A DNA stretch of 64,000 nt from Niastella soli (GTDB lineage Bacteria; Bacteroidota; Bacteroidia; Chitinophagales; Chitinophagaceae). How positions within the stretch are numbered: the first letter of the stretch is position 1; each line of letters opens with the position of its first letter. The translations under genes were made by a program, and so were the position numbers. Below are positions 26,595 through 35,852 of the stretch, in pieces. The DNA lies in assembly GCF_017742245.1 (NCBI RefSeq), contig NZ_JAGHKO010000001.1, positions 835,061 through 899,060 on the forward strand, in the 5' to 3' direction. Under the pieces are notes generated by a model that made no database searches, was not told the origin of the DNA, and was given only the letters and a program-made list of their open reading frames with translations.

Positions 26595-27004
26595 AACCAA
26601 AAGCTGCGAATATTTTCAACAACTTTCAATAAAGCATCAAAACTGATAGGCTTTACCACATAACTGTTAGCGCCCAGTTCATAACAGCGCTTTATTTCTA
26701 TTTCATTCTTGGTAGTAGTAAAAACAATTACCGGTATCTTTTTAAACACCGGATGTTGTTTTAATTCCTTTAATACTTCGCGGCCATCTTTTTTAGGCAT
26801 ATTTAAATCGAGTAGAATAAAACCGGGCAGGGCCTTCTCCGCTGAATTATTCCGGGTATAGATAGTATCAAGGTAATTCAACACCTCAATTCCATTTTCC
26901 ACAAAATCTATCTTTTCCGGAAAGCCTATTTCAGTAAAGGCAGTTTGCAGTAGGTACCGATCATCGGCATCATCTTCAGCAATAAGTATTGGCTGATTGT
27001 TCAT
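26567..27004 (-). CDS. Single-domain response regulator (Rcp1-like)
   Basis: 145 residues, receiver only: EDDADDRYLL acidic pocket, FILLDLNMPKKDG with the phospho-acceptor Asp (about 70), FTTTKNE and VVKPISFDALL. The long loop before the aspartate and the DDADD pattern are those of the Rcp1/CheY-like regulators that pair with phytochrome-type kinases having a SHDLQEPLR-like H-box. Such a kinase lies 1 kb downstream (27982-29358), so they may work together; that is inference. Confidence 0.88.
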   Translation of the reverse strand: MNNQPILIAEDDADDRYLLQTAFTEIGFPEKIDFVENGIEVLNYLDTIYTRNNSAEKALPGFILLDLNMPKKDGREVLKELKQHPVFKKIPVIVFTTTKNEIEIKRCYELGANSYVVKPISFDALLKVVENIRSFWFQTASIPVS

Positions 27005-27095
27005 AATATCCTTCCCTCTTTATATCCGTTCAAAAGTAAGTATTTGTTAAAAACGACAATCTTAAAATTTCCTTAAGCAGATAATTAATAAAACA

Positions 27096-27145
27096 AAAAA
27101 GTCCGGAACAGTAGTCAGTTTATGGCTACTTTCCCGGACTTAAAT
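27096..27145. terminator. Intrinsic terminator
   Basis: AAGTCCGG (27099-27106) and CCGGACTT (27134-27141) with an inner AGTAGTC / GGCTACT pairing; A-tract to the left, so it functions on the minus strand for the DUF1328 gene. Confidence 0.65.
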
Positions 27146-27180
27146 ATTCCCAACTCATAAGTGCGTTTCTTTTCTCCTCA

Positions 27181-27348
27181 TTAATCAACCCGGCGAAAAC
27201 CACCAGCAATTATTGAGATCAGGAACAATACGATAAATATAAAGAACAGGATCTTTGCTATGGAAGCAGCGCCTGCAGCTATACCTGTAAAACCAAAAAG
27301 AGCCGCTATAAGAGCTACCACCAAAAATATAACTGTCCAACGTAACAT
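27181..27348 (-). CDS. DUF1328 family small membrane protein
   Basis: 55 residues, [20 protein letters not shown] followed by [30 protein letters not shown] and FRRVD: two membrane helices with the glycine/alanine loop typical of DUF1328 (YtjA). Function unknown; members are often stress-induced. The candidate -7 box TATATTTG lies 21 bases upstream and a terminator follows, so it is an independent unit. Confidence 0.85.
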   Translation of the reverse strand: MLRWTVIFLVVALIAALFGFTGIAAGAASIAKILFFIFIVLFLISIIAGGFRRVD

Positions 27349-27369
27349 AAGTGATAGTTTTTAAGTGAA

Positions 27370-27377
27370 CAAATATA
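27370..27377 (-). promoter_or_regulatory. Candidate -7 box of the DUF1328 gene
   Basis: TATATTTG on the minus strand, 21 bases before the ATG at 27348. Confidence 0.4.
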
Positions 27378-27695
27378 TTTAACCATTGTTAACCGGTTTA
27401 AATACTGTTGTGTCTTATCTTACAACCGCACCGGTATTACAAACTATAATTTGTAAAAATCATACCGGCGGCCTTTCCTCTATACCTTTTCTTATTTACC
27501 ATATGGCTTCATGCCCCTGTTCAGGTAAAAATTTACAGCCGTGTAGATATCCTTCTACAATATTATTTCTACTTACTATACGAGGCTTGCAGGCATAACC
27601 TTTACAATAATGGAGTAGAGCTGCTTCCTGACAGTCGTTGTAGAACGAACAATTAATAGTGAGTTGCGTTATAAGTAATATTTAAATCACCCGTT

Positions 27696-28013
27696 ATGAA
27701 GAACAGCTATTTAATGCATATAGATGAACAAACAACACAGGGAATACCGCTTGAGGATATTAGTTTCTTATCATCTTTCAAGGCAAACCTGCTGGAAGAT
27801 ATTCTGGAAGAGATCGCGGTAGTAGAAGTTACATTAAGCAATCCTGGTGGCAACCAGGTAGCGGCACTGATCAAGATCGGCGCACAGAACGGTGAATTTA
27901 CCGGGTATAGTGTAGCCTTCCGTTGGGAAACAGCCATTGCCAAAGCCTTTGAAAGCATCAGGTACCATGCTGAATTGATAGCTAACTCTCCGGTAAAGGA
28001 AAATACAAATTAA
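27696..28013 (+). CDS. Conserved hypothetical, possibly HPF/RaiA-like
   Basis: 105 residues. The central part, VVEVTLSNPGGNQVAALIKI followed by a strand and then an AIAKAFESIRYHAELI helix, resembles the strand-helix layout and final helix of ribosome hibernation (HPF/YfiA) proteins, but the basic RNA-binding residues are not obvious and the N-terminal strand is poor. The link is tentative. No signal peptide. Its last 32 bases overlap the 3' end of the convergent CHASE3 kinase gene. Confidence 0.5.
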   Translation: MKNSYLMHIDEQTTQGIPLEDISFLSSFKANLLEDILEEIAVVEVTLSNPGGNQVAALIKIGAQNGEFTGYSVAFRWETAIAKAFESIRYHAELIANSPVKENTN

Positions 28014-29358
28014 ATAGGGCGCCTTTATCAGGCTGGGAAGTGGTCACCACATACCCATTGTGATTGGTCATTACCCGCTCAACAATAGCCAACCCAATGC
28101 CTTTACCTTCATATTCTGCGGCGCTATGCAGCCGTTGAAATATCAAAAATATTTTCTGACTGAATTCATTGCTGAAGCCAATACCATTATCCTGCACGCT
28201 AATGCGAATAAATTGCTTTTTTAGCAGCTTGCTATCAAAGTGTTTCAACTCTTCTCCTGCAACCTGCACGCATTGAATGGTGACAACCGGCGGAATACCT
28301 GGTTTTGAGAACTTAATGGCATTGTCAATAAGGGCTTTGAACATCAGGAACAATTGCTTTTCAAAACCTGTTATCTTCGGCATTTGCCCTATGTGAATGG
28401 TAGCCCGCTTCTGTTCTATCTCCGGTTTTAAAAATTCACAAACCGATTGCAATAATCTATCTGCATCCACTTCACTAATTGATTCTCCACCACGTACCAG
28501 GTTGGCAAAATTCATCAGGTCTTCAATTAATCCCTGCATGCGCCGGGCTGAATAATCAATTCTCGCCAGGATCATTTGTCCATCCTCGTTTAACTGATCG
28601 CGGTACTTCCACAATAACCGGTCGCTGAAAGTTCTTATACGCCGCAACGGCTCCTGCAGGTCGTGAGAGGTGGCAAAAGCAATTTGTTCCAGTTCTACAT
28701 TATAGGCATTTACCTCCAGTATCTTCTGCTCCAGTTGTTTTTGATACCCCGATCGCTGGCGGTATTCTTTCAATATTACCAGAAAAGAAATAAATATGAC
28801 AACGGCAGCAAACAGGAATACAGCAATAAAGTAACGCGGCATTACCAGATCGTACTTGTTTACCGAATAGCGTTTCACCAGGTTGGTCTCTTCCGTCTGT
28901 ATTTCTTTAAACACATTCCGAAGGCTATCCATATTCACTTTGGTCTCCATCAGGCTTATACGCGATTTCAGGAATACGCTGTGTTGAAAGTGATCGATGA
29001 GGGTATTCATCAGTAATCCTGCTTTATTCAATAACTGTTGCTGGTGAGGGTTATCGGCCGTAAGCCGTTTCAATGAATGATAACCCGGGTTAATATCGTC
29101 GCGAATGCGTAAATAGGGTTGTAAAAAAACGCTGTCGTTGGTTAACAGGTAACCGCGCTGACCTGTTTCGGCTTCTTTGATAAAATTCTCCAATGCGCTC
29201 GTTTGCAGAATTACCTTGTACGCATGTTCAATCCGACGGTTCTGTGCATTTGACTGAACATAACTTTCATACAACAGGTAAGAGAGTGATAAGGTAATTA
29301 CGAGTGATAATACAAATGCCGATATTATAAAAAATAGTCTTTTCTTCATAGTGATCAA
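27982..29358 (-). CDS. CHASE3-domain histidine kinase
   Basis: 458 residues: TM1 (about 9-30), a CHASE3 periplasmic domain (about 38-165, with ETGQRGYLLTNDSVFLQPY), TM2 (about 175-197), a short coiled linker, HisKA with FATSHDLQEPLRRI (His232), and a HATPase_c domain with NAIKFSKPG, DNGIGF and GKGIGLAIVERV. The H-box belongs to the phytochrome-like HPK subgroup that often signals to single-domain regulators. No adjacent regulator on the same strand. It senses an unknown extracytoplasmic cue. Confidence 0.92.
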   Translation of the reverse strand: MITMKKRLFFIISAFVLSLVITLSLSYLLYESYVQSNAQNRRIEHAYKVILQTSALENFIKEAETGQRGYLLTNDSVFLQPYLRIRDDINPGYHSLKRLTADNPHQQQLLNKAGLLMNTLIDHFQHSVFLKSRISLMETKVNMDSLRNVFKEIQTEETNLVKRYSVNKYDLVMPRYFIAVFLFAAVVIFISFLVILKEYRQRSGYQKQLEQKILEVNAYNVELEQIAFATSHDLQEPLRRIRTFSDRLLWKYRDQLNEDGQMILARIDYSARRMQGLIEDLMNFANLVRGGESISEVDADRLLQSVCEFLKPEIEQKRATIHIGQMPKITGFEKQLFLMFKALIDNAIKFSKPGIPPVVTIQCVQVAGEELKHFDSKLLKKQFIRISVQDNGIGFSNEFSQKIFLIFQRLHSAAEYEGKGIGLAIVERVMTNHNGYVVTTSQPDKGALFNLYFPLPES

Positions 29359-29534
29359 TTCTACAAATCGGGGATAATTTTCTACACCCGCCCTTTAAAG
29401 CACAATTACTATTTGCAACATAGTAAAAAAACGCATCAAGAACAAACTACTAATAATCAACGCACTAAAAAATTATCTCGTAATAATGGTAAAATGGAAA
29501 GCATATTGAAGATAATAAAGAAAAATGAACCCGT

Positions 29535-30956
29535 ATGTTACAGCAGAATCTTGTGCAGAAGCAGGAAACCAAAATTTTACCGCAGCAGATACAACTACTG
29601 AATTTATTTCATTTAAATACACTGGAATTAGAACATAGGATTGAACAGGAACTGGAAGACAATCCTTTTTTGGAAAAGAAAGAAGAGGAGGAAGATGCTA
29701 ATGGTGATAAATACACCAAAGAGCAGGTGCAGGACTATCAGGACTGGGATGAGTACGGTTACGACGACATTCCCGACTACAAGATGGAGTATAGCAATTA
29801 TCTGCCCGACGAAGAAAAAACATTCAGTCCAATGAAGGCGGCTACCGACTTCCGGGAAGACCTGAAAAAGCAATACCGCCTTTGCTGCAATGACGCCGAT
29901 GAAACGTTGCTGGCCGATTACCTTATCGATTCGCTGAGCGATAACGGCCTATTGGAAATACCACTTGACAAAGTAGCCGAAGAATACTCTTTTGCTATGA
30001 AGACCTGGCTCGAGGGGGAAGATTTTGAAAAGATCCTGGATAATATACAAAAACTGGATCCCATTGGTATTGGCGCCCGCAGCATTTGCGAATGTTTGTT
30101 GCTGCAATTAAACGCAATGAATGGCAAACGCCCCGATGTACAAAAGGCCATATGTCTGCTGCATGACCATTACCAGGACCTGCGCAACCGCAATATGGAT
30201 AAAATTATGGAGTGCCTGCAACTGGAAGAAGATGAGTTAAAGATCATTCTGGAACTGGTGAGCTCGCTGAAAATGAAACCTGTTGCCGAAGTACAGGAGG
30301 GCAGCACCCCCAACGCCCACATCATTCCCGATTTCTTAATAGTACAGGAAGGTGATTACCTGGAAGTTTCGCTGTATAACCAGCGTTCTTCCTCCCTTTT
30401 TATTAGCCGCGAATGGAAAGAAATAGTGGCCGACAGCCAGAAAAACAAGAAAGACGCAGCCGCGGCACAATATTTAAAGAATAAATATCAGTCGGCCCAA
30501 TGGTTCGTAAGCGCCATCAGGCAGCGTGAAGGCACCATGTTGCGCATTATGAAAGCCATTGTGAATATGCAGTATGAATATTTTCGCGAGGGGGATATAA
30601 AACTGCTTAAACCTATGATCCTTAAAAATATTGCCGATAAAACCGGCGTGGATATTTCAACTGTATCACGAATTACGTGTAATAAATACGTTGATTCGCC
30701 TTTTGGCATGATATTGCTGAAAGACCTGTTTACTGAAGGCATCATCAATGAAAAAGGAGAAGCCATCAGTAACCGGGTTATTCAGGTTGCTATTGAAGAC
30801 GCAATTGAAAAAGAAGACAAAAAAAATCCATATACCGACCAGCAGCTGGTATCTATCTTAGCGCAAAAAGGATTCTCTATTGCGAGAAGAACGGTTGCCA
30901 AATACCGTGAAATTTTGCAGATACCGGTAGCACAAATGCGATCGATATGGGCTTAG
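29535..30956 (+). CDS. rpoN: RNA polymerase sigma-54 factor
   Basis: 473 residues. N-terminal region I is glutamine-rich (QNLVQKQETKILPQQIQLLN) and interacts with activators; an acidic region II (about 50-95, many D/E) follows, then the core-binding domain. The C-terminal RpoN box ARRTVAKYREILQIPVAQMRS recognises the -24 element. Directs transcription from GG/GC promoters and needs an AAA+ activator; a candidate activator is encoded 116 bases downstream. The start MLQQNLVQ at 29535 gives the canonical N-terminus. Confidence 0.96.
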   Translation: MLQQNLVQKQETKILPQQIQLLNLFHLNTLELEHRIEQELEDNPFLEKKEEEEDANGDKYTKEQVQDYQDWDEYGYDDIPDYKMEYSNYLPDEEKTFSPMKAATDFREDLKKQYRLCCNDADETLLADYLIDSLSDNGLLEIPLDKVAEEYSFAMKTWLEGEDFEKILDNIQKLDPIGIGARSICECLLLQLNAMNGKRPDVQKAICLLHDHYQDLRNRNMDKIMECLQLEEDELKIILELVSSLKMKPVAEVQEGSTPNAHIIPDFLIVQEGDYLEVSLYNQRSSSLFISREWKEIVADSQKNKKDAAAAQYLKNKYQSAQWFVSAIRQREGTMLRIMKAIVNMQYEYFREGDIKLLKPMILKNIADKTGVDISTVSRITCNKYVDSPFGMILLKDLFTEGIINEKGEAISNRVIQVAIEDAIEKEDKKNPYTDQQLVSILAQKGFSIARRTVAKYREILQIPVAQMRSIWA

Positions 30957-31072
30957 CCCCTCGGCTCCGCTCAGGGTAGGCATTGTTAAAAAATACTAAA
31001 TTTTACGCATTCTAATCCGGGCAATCCAAAAACAATCCATCATAAACTCACAGTAAAAAAGTAAATTTGAAG

Positions 31073-32617
31073 ATGCCGAAAATACTAGTAATTGACGACG
31101 ACAGGGATATTTGCCTGTTATTAAAACGCTTCCTTACCAAGCACAACTACGAAGTGGCGGAAGTGTATGCCGGTAAAAAGGCATTGGAATTAATGAATTC
31201 ATTCACGCCAGACCTGGTTCTATGCGACTTCAGGCTGGATGATATGGATGGCACTACTTTACTGGTAAAAATAAAAGAACAACTCCCCGATGTTCCAGTC
31301 ATCATTATGACCGGTTATAGCGATATTAAAGTGGCAGTAGAGGTAATGAAACTGGGGGCATACGATTATATTGGCAAACCATTATTTCCCGATGAAATAC
31401 TGGTAACCATAAAAAGAGCGCTGCAGCCACAACCTGCAGCCACTACTCCTGCTGCGACTTCCCCGCAGGCAACGCCTGCCTATACGCATCCAACAGCTTC
31501 TGAAGGTGAAGGCACTCCAGAAAAGGACCTGAAACAACATGTAGTTATCTCAGGTGATTATATCTTCGGGGACAGCGAACCTTTTAAAAAGATCCTGAAA
31601 CAAATTGACCTGGTAGCACCGACAAATTACAGCATAATCATATACGGAGAAAGCGGTAGCGGTAAAGAAGCCATTGCTCAGGAAATACATAAACGCAGCC
31701 GTCGTAAATCAATGCCATTCGTTGCCATTGACTGCGGGGCCATGTCGAAAGAACTGGCCGGAAGTGAATTGTTCGGTCATGAAAAAGGGTCCTTTACCGG
31801 CGCATTGAACCAGAAGATCGGTAATCTTGAACTGGCCAATGGCGGTACCGTTTTCCTAGATGAAATCGGTAACTTATCTTACGACATCCAGGTTTCCTTA
31901 TTACGCGTAGTACAGGAAAGAAAAATGCGGCGCGTAGGCGGTACCAAAGATATTGACCTGGATATCCGCATCATTGTGGCAAGCAATGAAAAACTGTGGG
32001 ACATAGCCCGTAAAGGAAAGTTCCGCGAAGATCTGTACCACCGTTTTAACGAATTCAGTATTGTAGTGCCCCCATTGCGCGAGCGCAAGGAGGATATTAT
32101 GGTATTTGCCCGCCATTTCCTGCTGCAAACCAATAAAGAACTGGAGAAAAATGTAAAAGGTTTTACCAAGGAAGTGGAAGACATTTTCAAAAGCTACATC
32201 TGGTACGGTAACCTGCGTGAGTTGAAGAACGTGATCAAGCGGGCAACCCTGCTGGCAGAAGGCACTTTTGTGGAAGCACATACCCTGCCTTTCGAGATCA
32301 GCAACTTTACCCGGTTACAGTTTGACGAAGCACCAGATGCCTCCTATAATATTCAAATAACAGAACCAAAGCAGGCCATATCAACCCCAACTATTCCTTC
32401 ACCCATAAGCGAAGCGGAAATACCACGGCCTCATCCGCACCATTCACACAGTGAACTATCCCTGAAAAACGCAAGCATCGATGCAGAATATGAGACGATC
32501 ATTGAAGCATTAAAGAAATCGAACTTTAACAAAAGCAAGGCAGCCAAACTATTGAACATTGACCGTAAAACATTATACAACAAAATGAAACAATACCAGG
32601 AGTTCAATAACCAATAA
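31073..32617 (+). CDS. Sigma-54-dependent response regulator (NtrC family)
   Basis: 514 residues from ATG 31073 (a TTG two codons upstream is not needed). Receiver domain with DDD pocket and Asp52 in LVLCDFRLDD; a proline/alanine-rich linker (about 120-150); AAA+ domain with Walker A GESGSGKE (about 192), the sigma-54 contact loop as GSFTGA (usual GAFTGA), and Walker B GGTVFLDEIG; C-terminal Fis-type HTH (KSKAAKLLNIDRKTLYNKM). Follows rpoN and precedes two kinases, so it is the likely output of this sensory cluster. Confidence 0.93.
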   Translation: MPKILVIDDDRDICLLLKRFLTKHNYEVAEVYAGKKALELMNSFTPDLVLCDFRLDDMDGTTLLVKIKEQLPDVPVIIMTGYSDIKVAVEVMKLGAYDYIGKPLFPDEILVTIKRALQPQPAATTPAATSPQATPAYTHPTASEGEGTPEKDLKQHVVISGDYIFGDSEPFKKILKQIDLVAPTNYSIIIYGESGSGKEAIAQEIHKRSRRKSMPFVAIDCGAMSKELAGSELFGHEKGSFTGALNQKIGNLELANGGTVFLDEIGNLSYDIQVSLLRVVQERKMRRVGGTKDIDLDIRIIVASNEKLWDIARKGKFREDLYHRFNEFSIVVPPLRERKEDIMVFARHFLLQTNKELEKNVKGFTKEVEDIFKSYIWYGNLRELKNVIKRATLLAEGTFVEAHTLPFEISNFTRLQFDEAPDASYNIQITEPKQAISTPTIPSPISEAEIPRPHPHHSHSELSLKNASIDAEYETIIEALKKSNFNKSKAAKLLNIDRKTLYNKMKQYQEFNNQ

Positions 32618-32669
32618 CAACGGTTAATGACCCTGCGAGTGAAATATTGTCATATAAGTCCATGCTTTG

Positions 32670-34286
32670 ATGGAACAACTAATAAATCAGGAGATCACTC
32701 CTCTGAAGCTTTTGTTTCAATCCAATGGCGAAAATGATGGGCTTCCGGATAAGATTACTGACTTTTTTCCAGCTATCGTCTACATCTATGATGCCGAAGC
32801 CAGGAAACTAAAATACATCAACCGCAAAATAACCGAACTGCTTGGTTATACGATTGCAGATGTACTGACCTGGGATAATGACCTGATGAGCATTGTGCAT
32901 AAGGACGACCTGGAAAAAGTAAAAACGGAGCTGCAACATTTTTACGCTTTACAGGATAATGAGAGCTACAGTTACAATTCGCGTTTATCGGATAAAACCG
33001 GTACATGGAAGTACTTCCGCACTATGGGCACGGTGCTCAGCCGTAATGCCCTGGGGCGGGTTGCGTCTATACTGTTCATTGCCCAGGATATTACCAGTGA
33101 AGTAGAAACCGAACAATCACAACTATACCAAGATCTGGCCACTTATAAAGCCATGAAACAGGAAAATGAAAAATTCCTCGATTATGGCACCTGGACATTC
33201 GACGCCAATACCAGGCAGTATTTCTGGTCAGACGGGATGTACCGCCTTTATGGCTACGACCCCGACACAGACAAGAACCTCATCGTTGTAAACGATGCTT
33301 TATATCGAAAGCATGTGGATGAAGCGTATTTCGAAAAACACCGGTTGTTCACAGAAAACATCCTTTCCCAAAAGGAAAGACCTGAACATGTTATTGCTGA
33401 ATACCAGATAAAAACCAAGGACGGGCATTTAAAACAGATCGAGTCTTCGGGCAAATTGTTTTATAACGAAGAAGGACGGTGGATAAAAACCATTGGCACC
33501 GCCCGCGATATTTCACGCCTGCACGTGTACCAGCTGAACCTGGAAGAAAAGATCAGGGACCTCGACCGCTCCAACAAGGAACTGGAGGAGTTTGCCTATG
33601 TAGCTTCACATGATATGAACGAACCGCTGCGGAAGATCACCACCTTCATTGAACGGCTCGAAAGTAAATATAAAGCCGAACTGGGGGCCGACGGCAAGCT
33701 GTACCTCGCCCGTATTTCAGCCTCGGTTGAAAATATGCGGCACCTGATCGACACCTTGCTGGAGTTCAGCCGCACCACCCGCAGCAACCAGCCTTTTGTA
33801 TCAGTTGATCTGAACCATATTGCAAAAGACGTTCAAACCGATCTGGAATTAAAGGTGGAAGAAACAGCTACCACCCTTCATATTGAGTTATTGCCTATGA
33901 TAGAGGCAATACCCTCGCAAATGAAGCAGCTGTTCGATAACCTGTTAAACAATTCCATTAAATTCAAAAGAATCGGTATACCACCGGTGATCGCCATCCG
34001 TTGTTTGCGGTTAACGAACCACCAGAAAGAACAGCACCACCTCGATGCCGATATTGTCTGGTTCAAAATAGAATTTGCCGATAACGGAATTGGGTTTGAA
34101 CCGGAATACAGTGAGCGGATCTTCCAGATCTTTCAACGGTTACATGGAAAAACGGAATACCCTGGTTCAGGCATTGGACTGGCCATATGTAAAAAAATTG
34201 TCGACCAACACAAGGGCCTTATTTACGCAACCGGCAGACCGGATAATGGCGCTACCTTTACTATAATTCTGCCGGAACATCAATAA
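32670..34286 (+). CDS. PAS-domain histidine kinase, cytosolic
   Basis: 538 residues from ATG 32670. No membrane segments. Two PAS-type sensor domains (about 28-145 and 168-288, each ending in an 'AQDIT'/'ARDIS'-like PAC motif), a short coiled linker, HisKA with YVASHDMNEPLRKI (His315 in the longer frame), and HATPase_c with NNSIKFKRIG, DNGIGF and GSGIGLAICKK. It belongs to the phytochrome-like H-box group. The gene is 52 bases after the NtrC-type regulator and 14 bases before the next kinase, pointing to one operon. Signal unknown. Confidence 0.9.
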   Translation: MEQLINQEITPLKLLFQSNGENDGLPDKITDFFPAIVYIYDAEARKLKYINRKITELLGYTIADVLTWDNDLMSIVHKDDLEKVKTELQHFYALQDNESYSYNSRLSDKTGTWKYFRTMGTVLSRNALGRVASILFIAQDITSEVETEQSQLYQDLATYKAMKQENEKFLDYGTWTFDANTRQYFWSDGMYRLYGYDPDTDKNLIVVNDALYRKHVDEAYFEKHRLFTENILSQKERPEHVIAEYQIKTKDGHLKQIESSGKLFYNEEGRWIKTIGTARDISRLHVYQLNLEEKIRDLDRSNKELEEFAYVASHDMNEPLRKITTFIERLESKYKAELGADGKLYLARISASVENMRHLIDTLLEFSRTTRSNQPFVSVDLNHIAKDVQTDLELKVEETATTLHIELLPMIEAIPSQMKQLFDNLLNNSIKFKRIGIPPVIAIRCLRLTNHQKEQHHLDADIVWFKIEFADNGIGFEPEYSERIFQIFQRLHGKTEYPGSGIGLAICKKIVDQHKGLIYATGRPDNGATFTIILPEHQ

Positions 34287-34300
34287 ACTTATCAGAACTG

Positions 34301-35761
34301 ATGATAGCAACCAACTTACAGGCCCACATTTTAATCGTTGATGACGATGAGGACGATTATTTGATCACCAGTGATCTTATTCGCAGTATCCCTTCTTCGG
34401 GCTTTACCATAAACTGGTGCTATTCCTATAAAGAGGCACTGGAACAAATGAAGAGCCGGGCAAATGATATTTACTTTATTGACTATCGCCTGGGTGCCAA
34501 AACCGGTCTCGACCTGTTGAAGGAAGCCATTGTATCCGGCTGTGAAGAACCAGTGATCCTGTTAACCGGTAAAGGCAATCATACTGTTGATATGGAAGCC
34601 ATGCGTGTGGGCGCCATGGACTACCTCATAAAAGGCGAATTAAACGAAGAAAAGCTGGAACGCTCCATTCGTTACGCCCTGGAAAGATCGGCTTCTGTAA
34701 AGGCCCTCCGCGCCAATGAACGCAAATACCGCAATATGTTCGAGCGTTCGAAGGACATGGTGTTCACCGCTAACCAGGATGGTGGCTTTAACGATGTGAA
34801 CAACGCCACTACCGACCTGCTGGGTTATACCAAAGAAGAGTTGATGCAAATAAACATATATGATCTTTTTATTCAGAAACGGGAAGAAGAAAGGTTCCGG
34901 TATTTAATTACCGAACGGCGGGAGGTGAATGACCTGGAAGCGGAGATCAGCACCAAACAGGGCGACCATCGCATTTGCATTATTTCCGCTTCCCTCGAAA
35001 GAGGCAACGTCAACAAGGATTATATGCAGGGCATCGTGCACGACATCACCAATCTTAAAAAAGCGGAAAAAGCCACCTTACAAATAGAAAAACTGGCCGC
35101 TACGGGTCGTCTGGTGCGCACCCTGGCCCATGAAGTACGCAACCCGCTGAACAATATCAATCTGTCGGTTGAGCACCTGCGGGAGGAAACCGCCAATAAT
35201 GAGAACGGGTCAACCTATCTCGAGATCATTCAGCGCAACAGTAACCGCATAGGCGCACTTATAACCGAGCTGTTGAATTCATCGCGCCCGGCAGAAATGA
35301 AAATGGAGACGCATGTGCTGCAGAGCATCATGGATGAAAGCATACTCGATGCCATTGACCGGTTAACCCTTCAACGGATCAAACTCGAGATCAAATATCC
35401 GGACACGCCCGTAATAGTGACCGTTGACAAGGAAAAATTAAAACTGGCATTCTCTAACATCCTCATTAACGCTACAGAGGCCATCAATCACAAACAGGGA
35501 AGAATTTCTGTTGTCATTAATTATACGCCTGACCCCAGCATTGTTATCAGCGACAATGGCTGTGGCATTAGTGAAGAAAATATTTCACGGTTGTTTGAGC
35601 CCTACTTTACTTCCAAACGAAATGGAATGGGACTGGGTCTTGCCAGCACCCTGAATATCATACAATCCAACAAAGGGGCTATTGATGTAAAGTCCACCTT
35701 GAATGTGGGAACTTCCTTCATCATTACATTCCCCAAAAATCAAGACGTAATAGTTTTATAA
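34301..35761 (+). CDS. Hybrid receiver-PAS-histidine kinase
   Basis: 486 residues: an N-terminal receiver domain (VDDDEDDY pocket, Asp61 in IYFIDYRLGA, Lys in LIKGEL), a PAS domain (about 140-255), HisKA with RTLAHEVRNPLNNI (His277) and a HATPase_c domain (INATEAINHKQG, DNGCGIS, GMGLGLAST). The receiver at the N-terminus, with a kinase of the NtrB-like H-box type, suggests it takes phosphate from another kinase (for example the neighbour at 32670) and passes it to the NtrC-type regulator. Cytosolic. Last gene of the cluster. Confidence 0.9.
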   Translation: MIATNLQAHILIVDDDEDDYLITSDLIRSIPSSGFTINWCYSYKEALEQMKSRANDIYFIDYRLGAKTGLDLLKEAIVSGCEEPVILLTGKGNHTVDMEAMRVGAMDYLIKGELNEEKLERSIRYALERSASVKALRANERKYRNMFERSKDMVFTANQDGGFNDVNNATTDLLGYTKEELMQINIYDLFIQKREEERFRYLITERREVNDLEAEISTKQGDHRICIISASLERGNVNKDYMQGIVHDITNLKKAEKATLQIEKLAATGRLVRTLAHEVRNPLNNINLSVEHLREETANNENGSTYLEIIQRNSNRIGALITELLNSSRPAEMKMETHVLQSIMDESILDAIDRLTLQRIKLEIKYPDTPVIVTVDKEKLKLAFSNILINATEAINHKQGRISVVINYTPDPSIVISDNGCGISEENISRLFEPYFTSKRNGMGLGLASTLNIIQSNKGAIDVKSTLNVGTSFIITFPKNQDVIVL

Positions 35762-35792
35762 AGGCGAGCCTTTACTATGGTGAGCTACCTAA

Positions 35793-35832
35793 TAAAAAAG
35801 CTGCTTCCCTAAGGGAGGCAGCTTTTTCTTGA
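35793..35832 (+). terminator. Intrinsic terminator of the sigma-54 cluster
   Basis: AAAAAGCTGCTTCCCT paired with AGGGAGGCAGCTTTTT; one mismatch. Confidence 0.85.
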
Positions 35833-35852
35833 AATCCTCAAACCCATATCAC

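Noticed and set aside
27386-27598. 70-codon plus-strand frame
   Set aside because: Overlaps the promoter region of the DUF1328 gene; low-complexity translation with no family and no start context.
29413-29601. 62-codon frame overlapping the rpoN start
   Set aside because: Basic, low-complexity translation overlapping the well-supported rpoN start in another frame.
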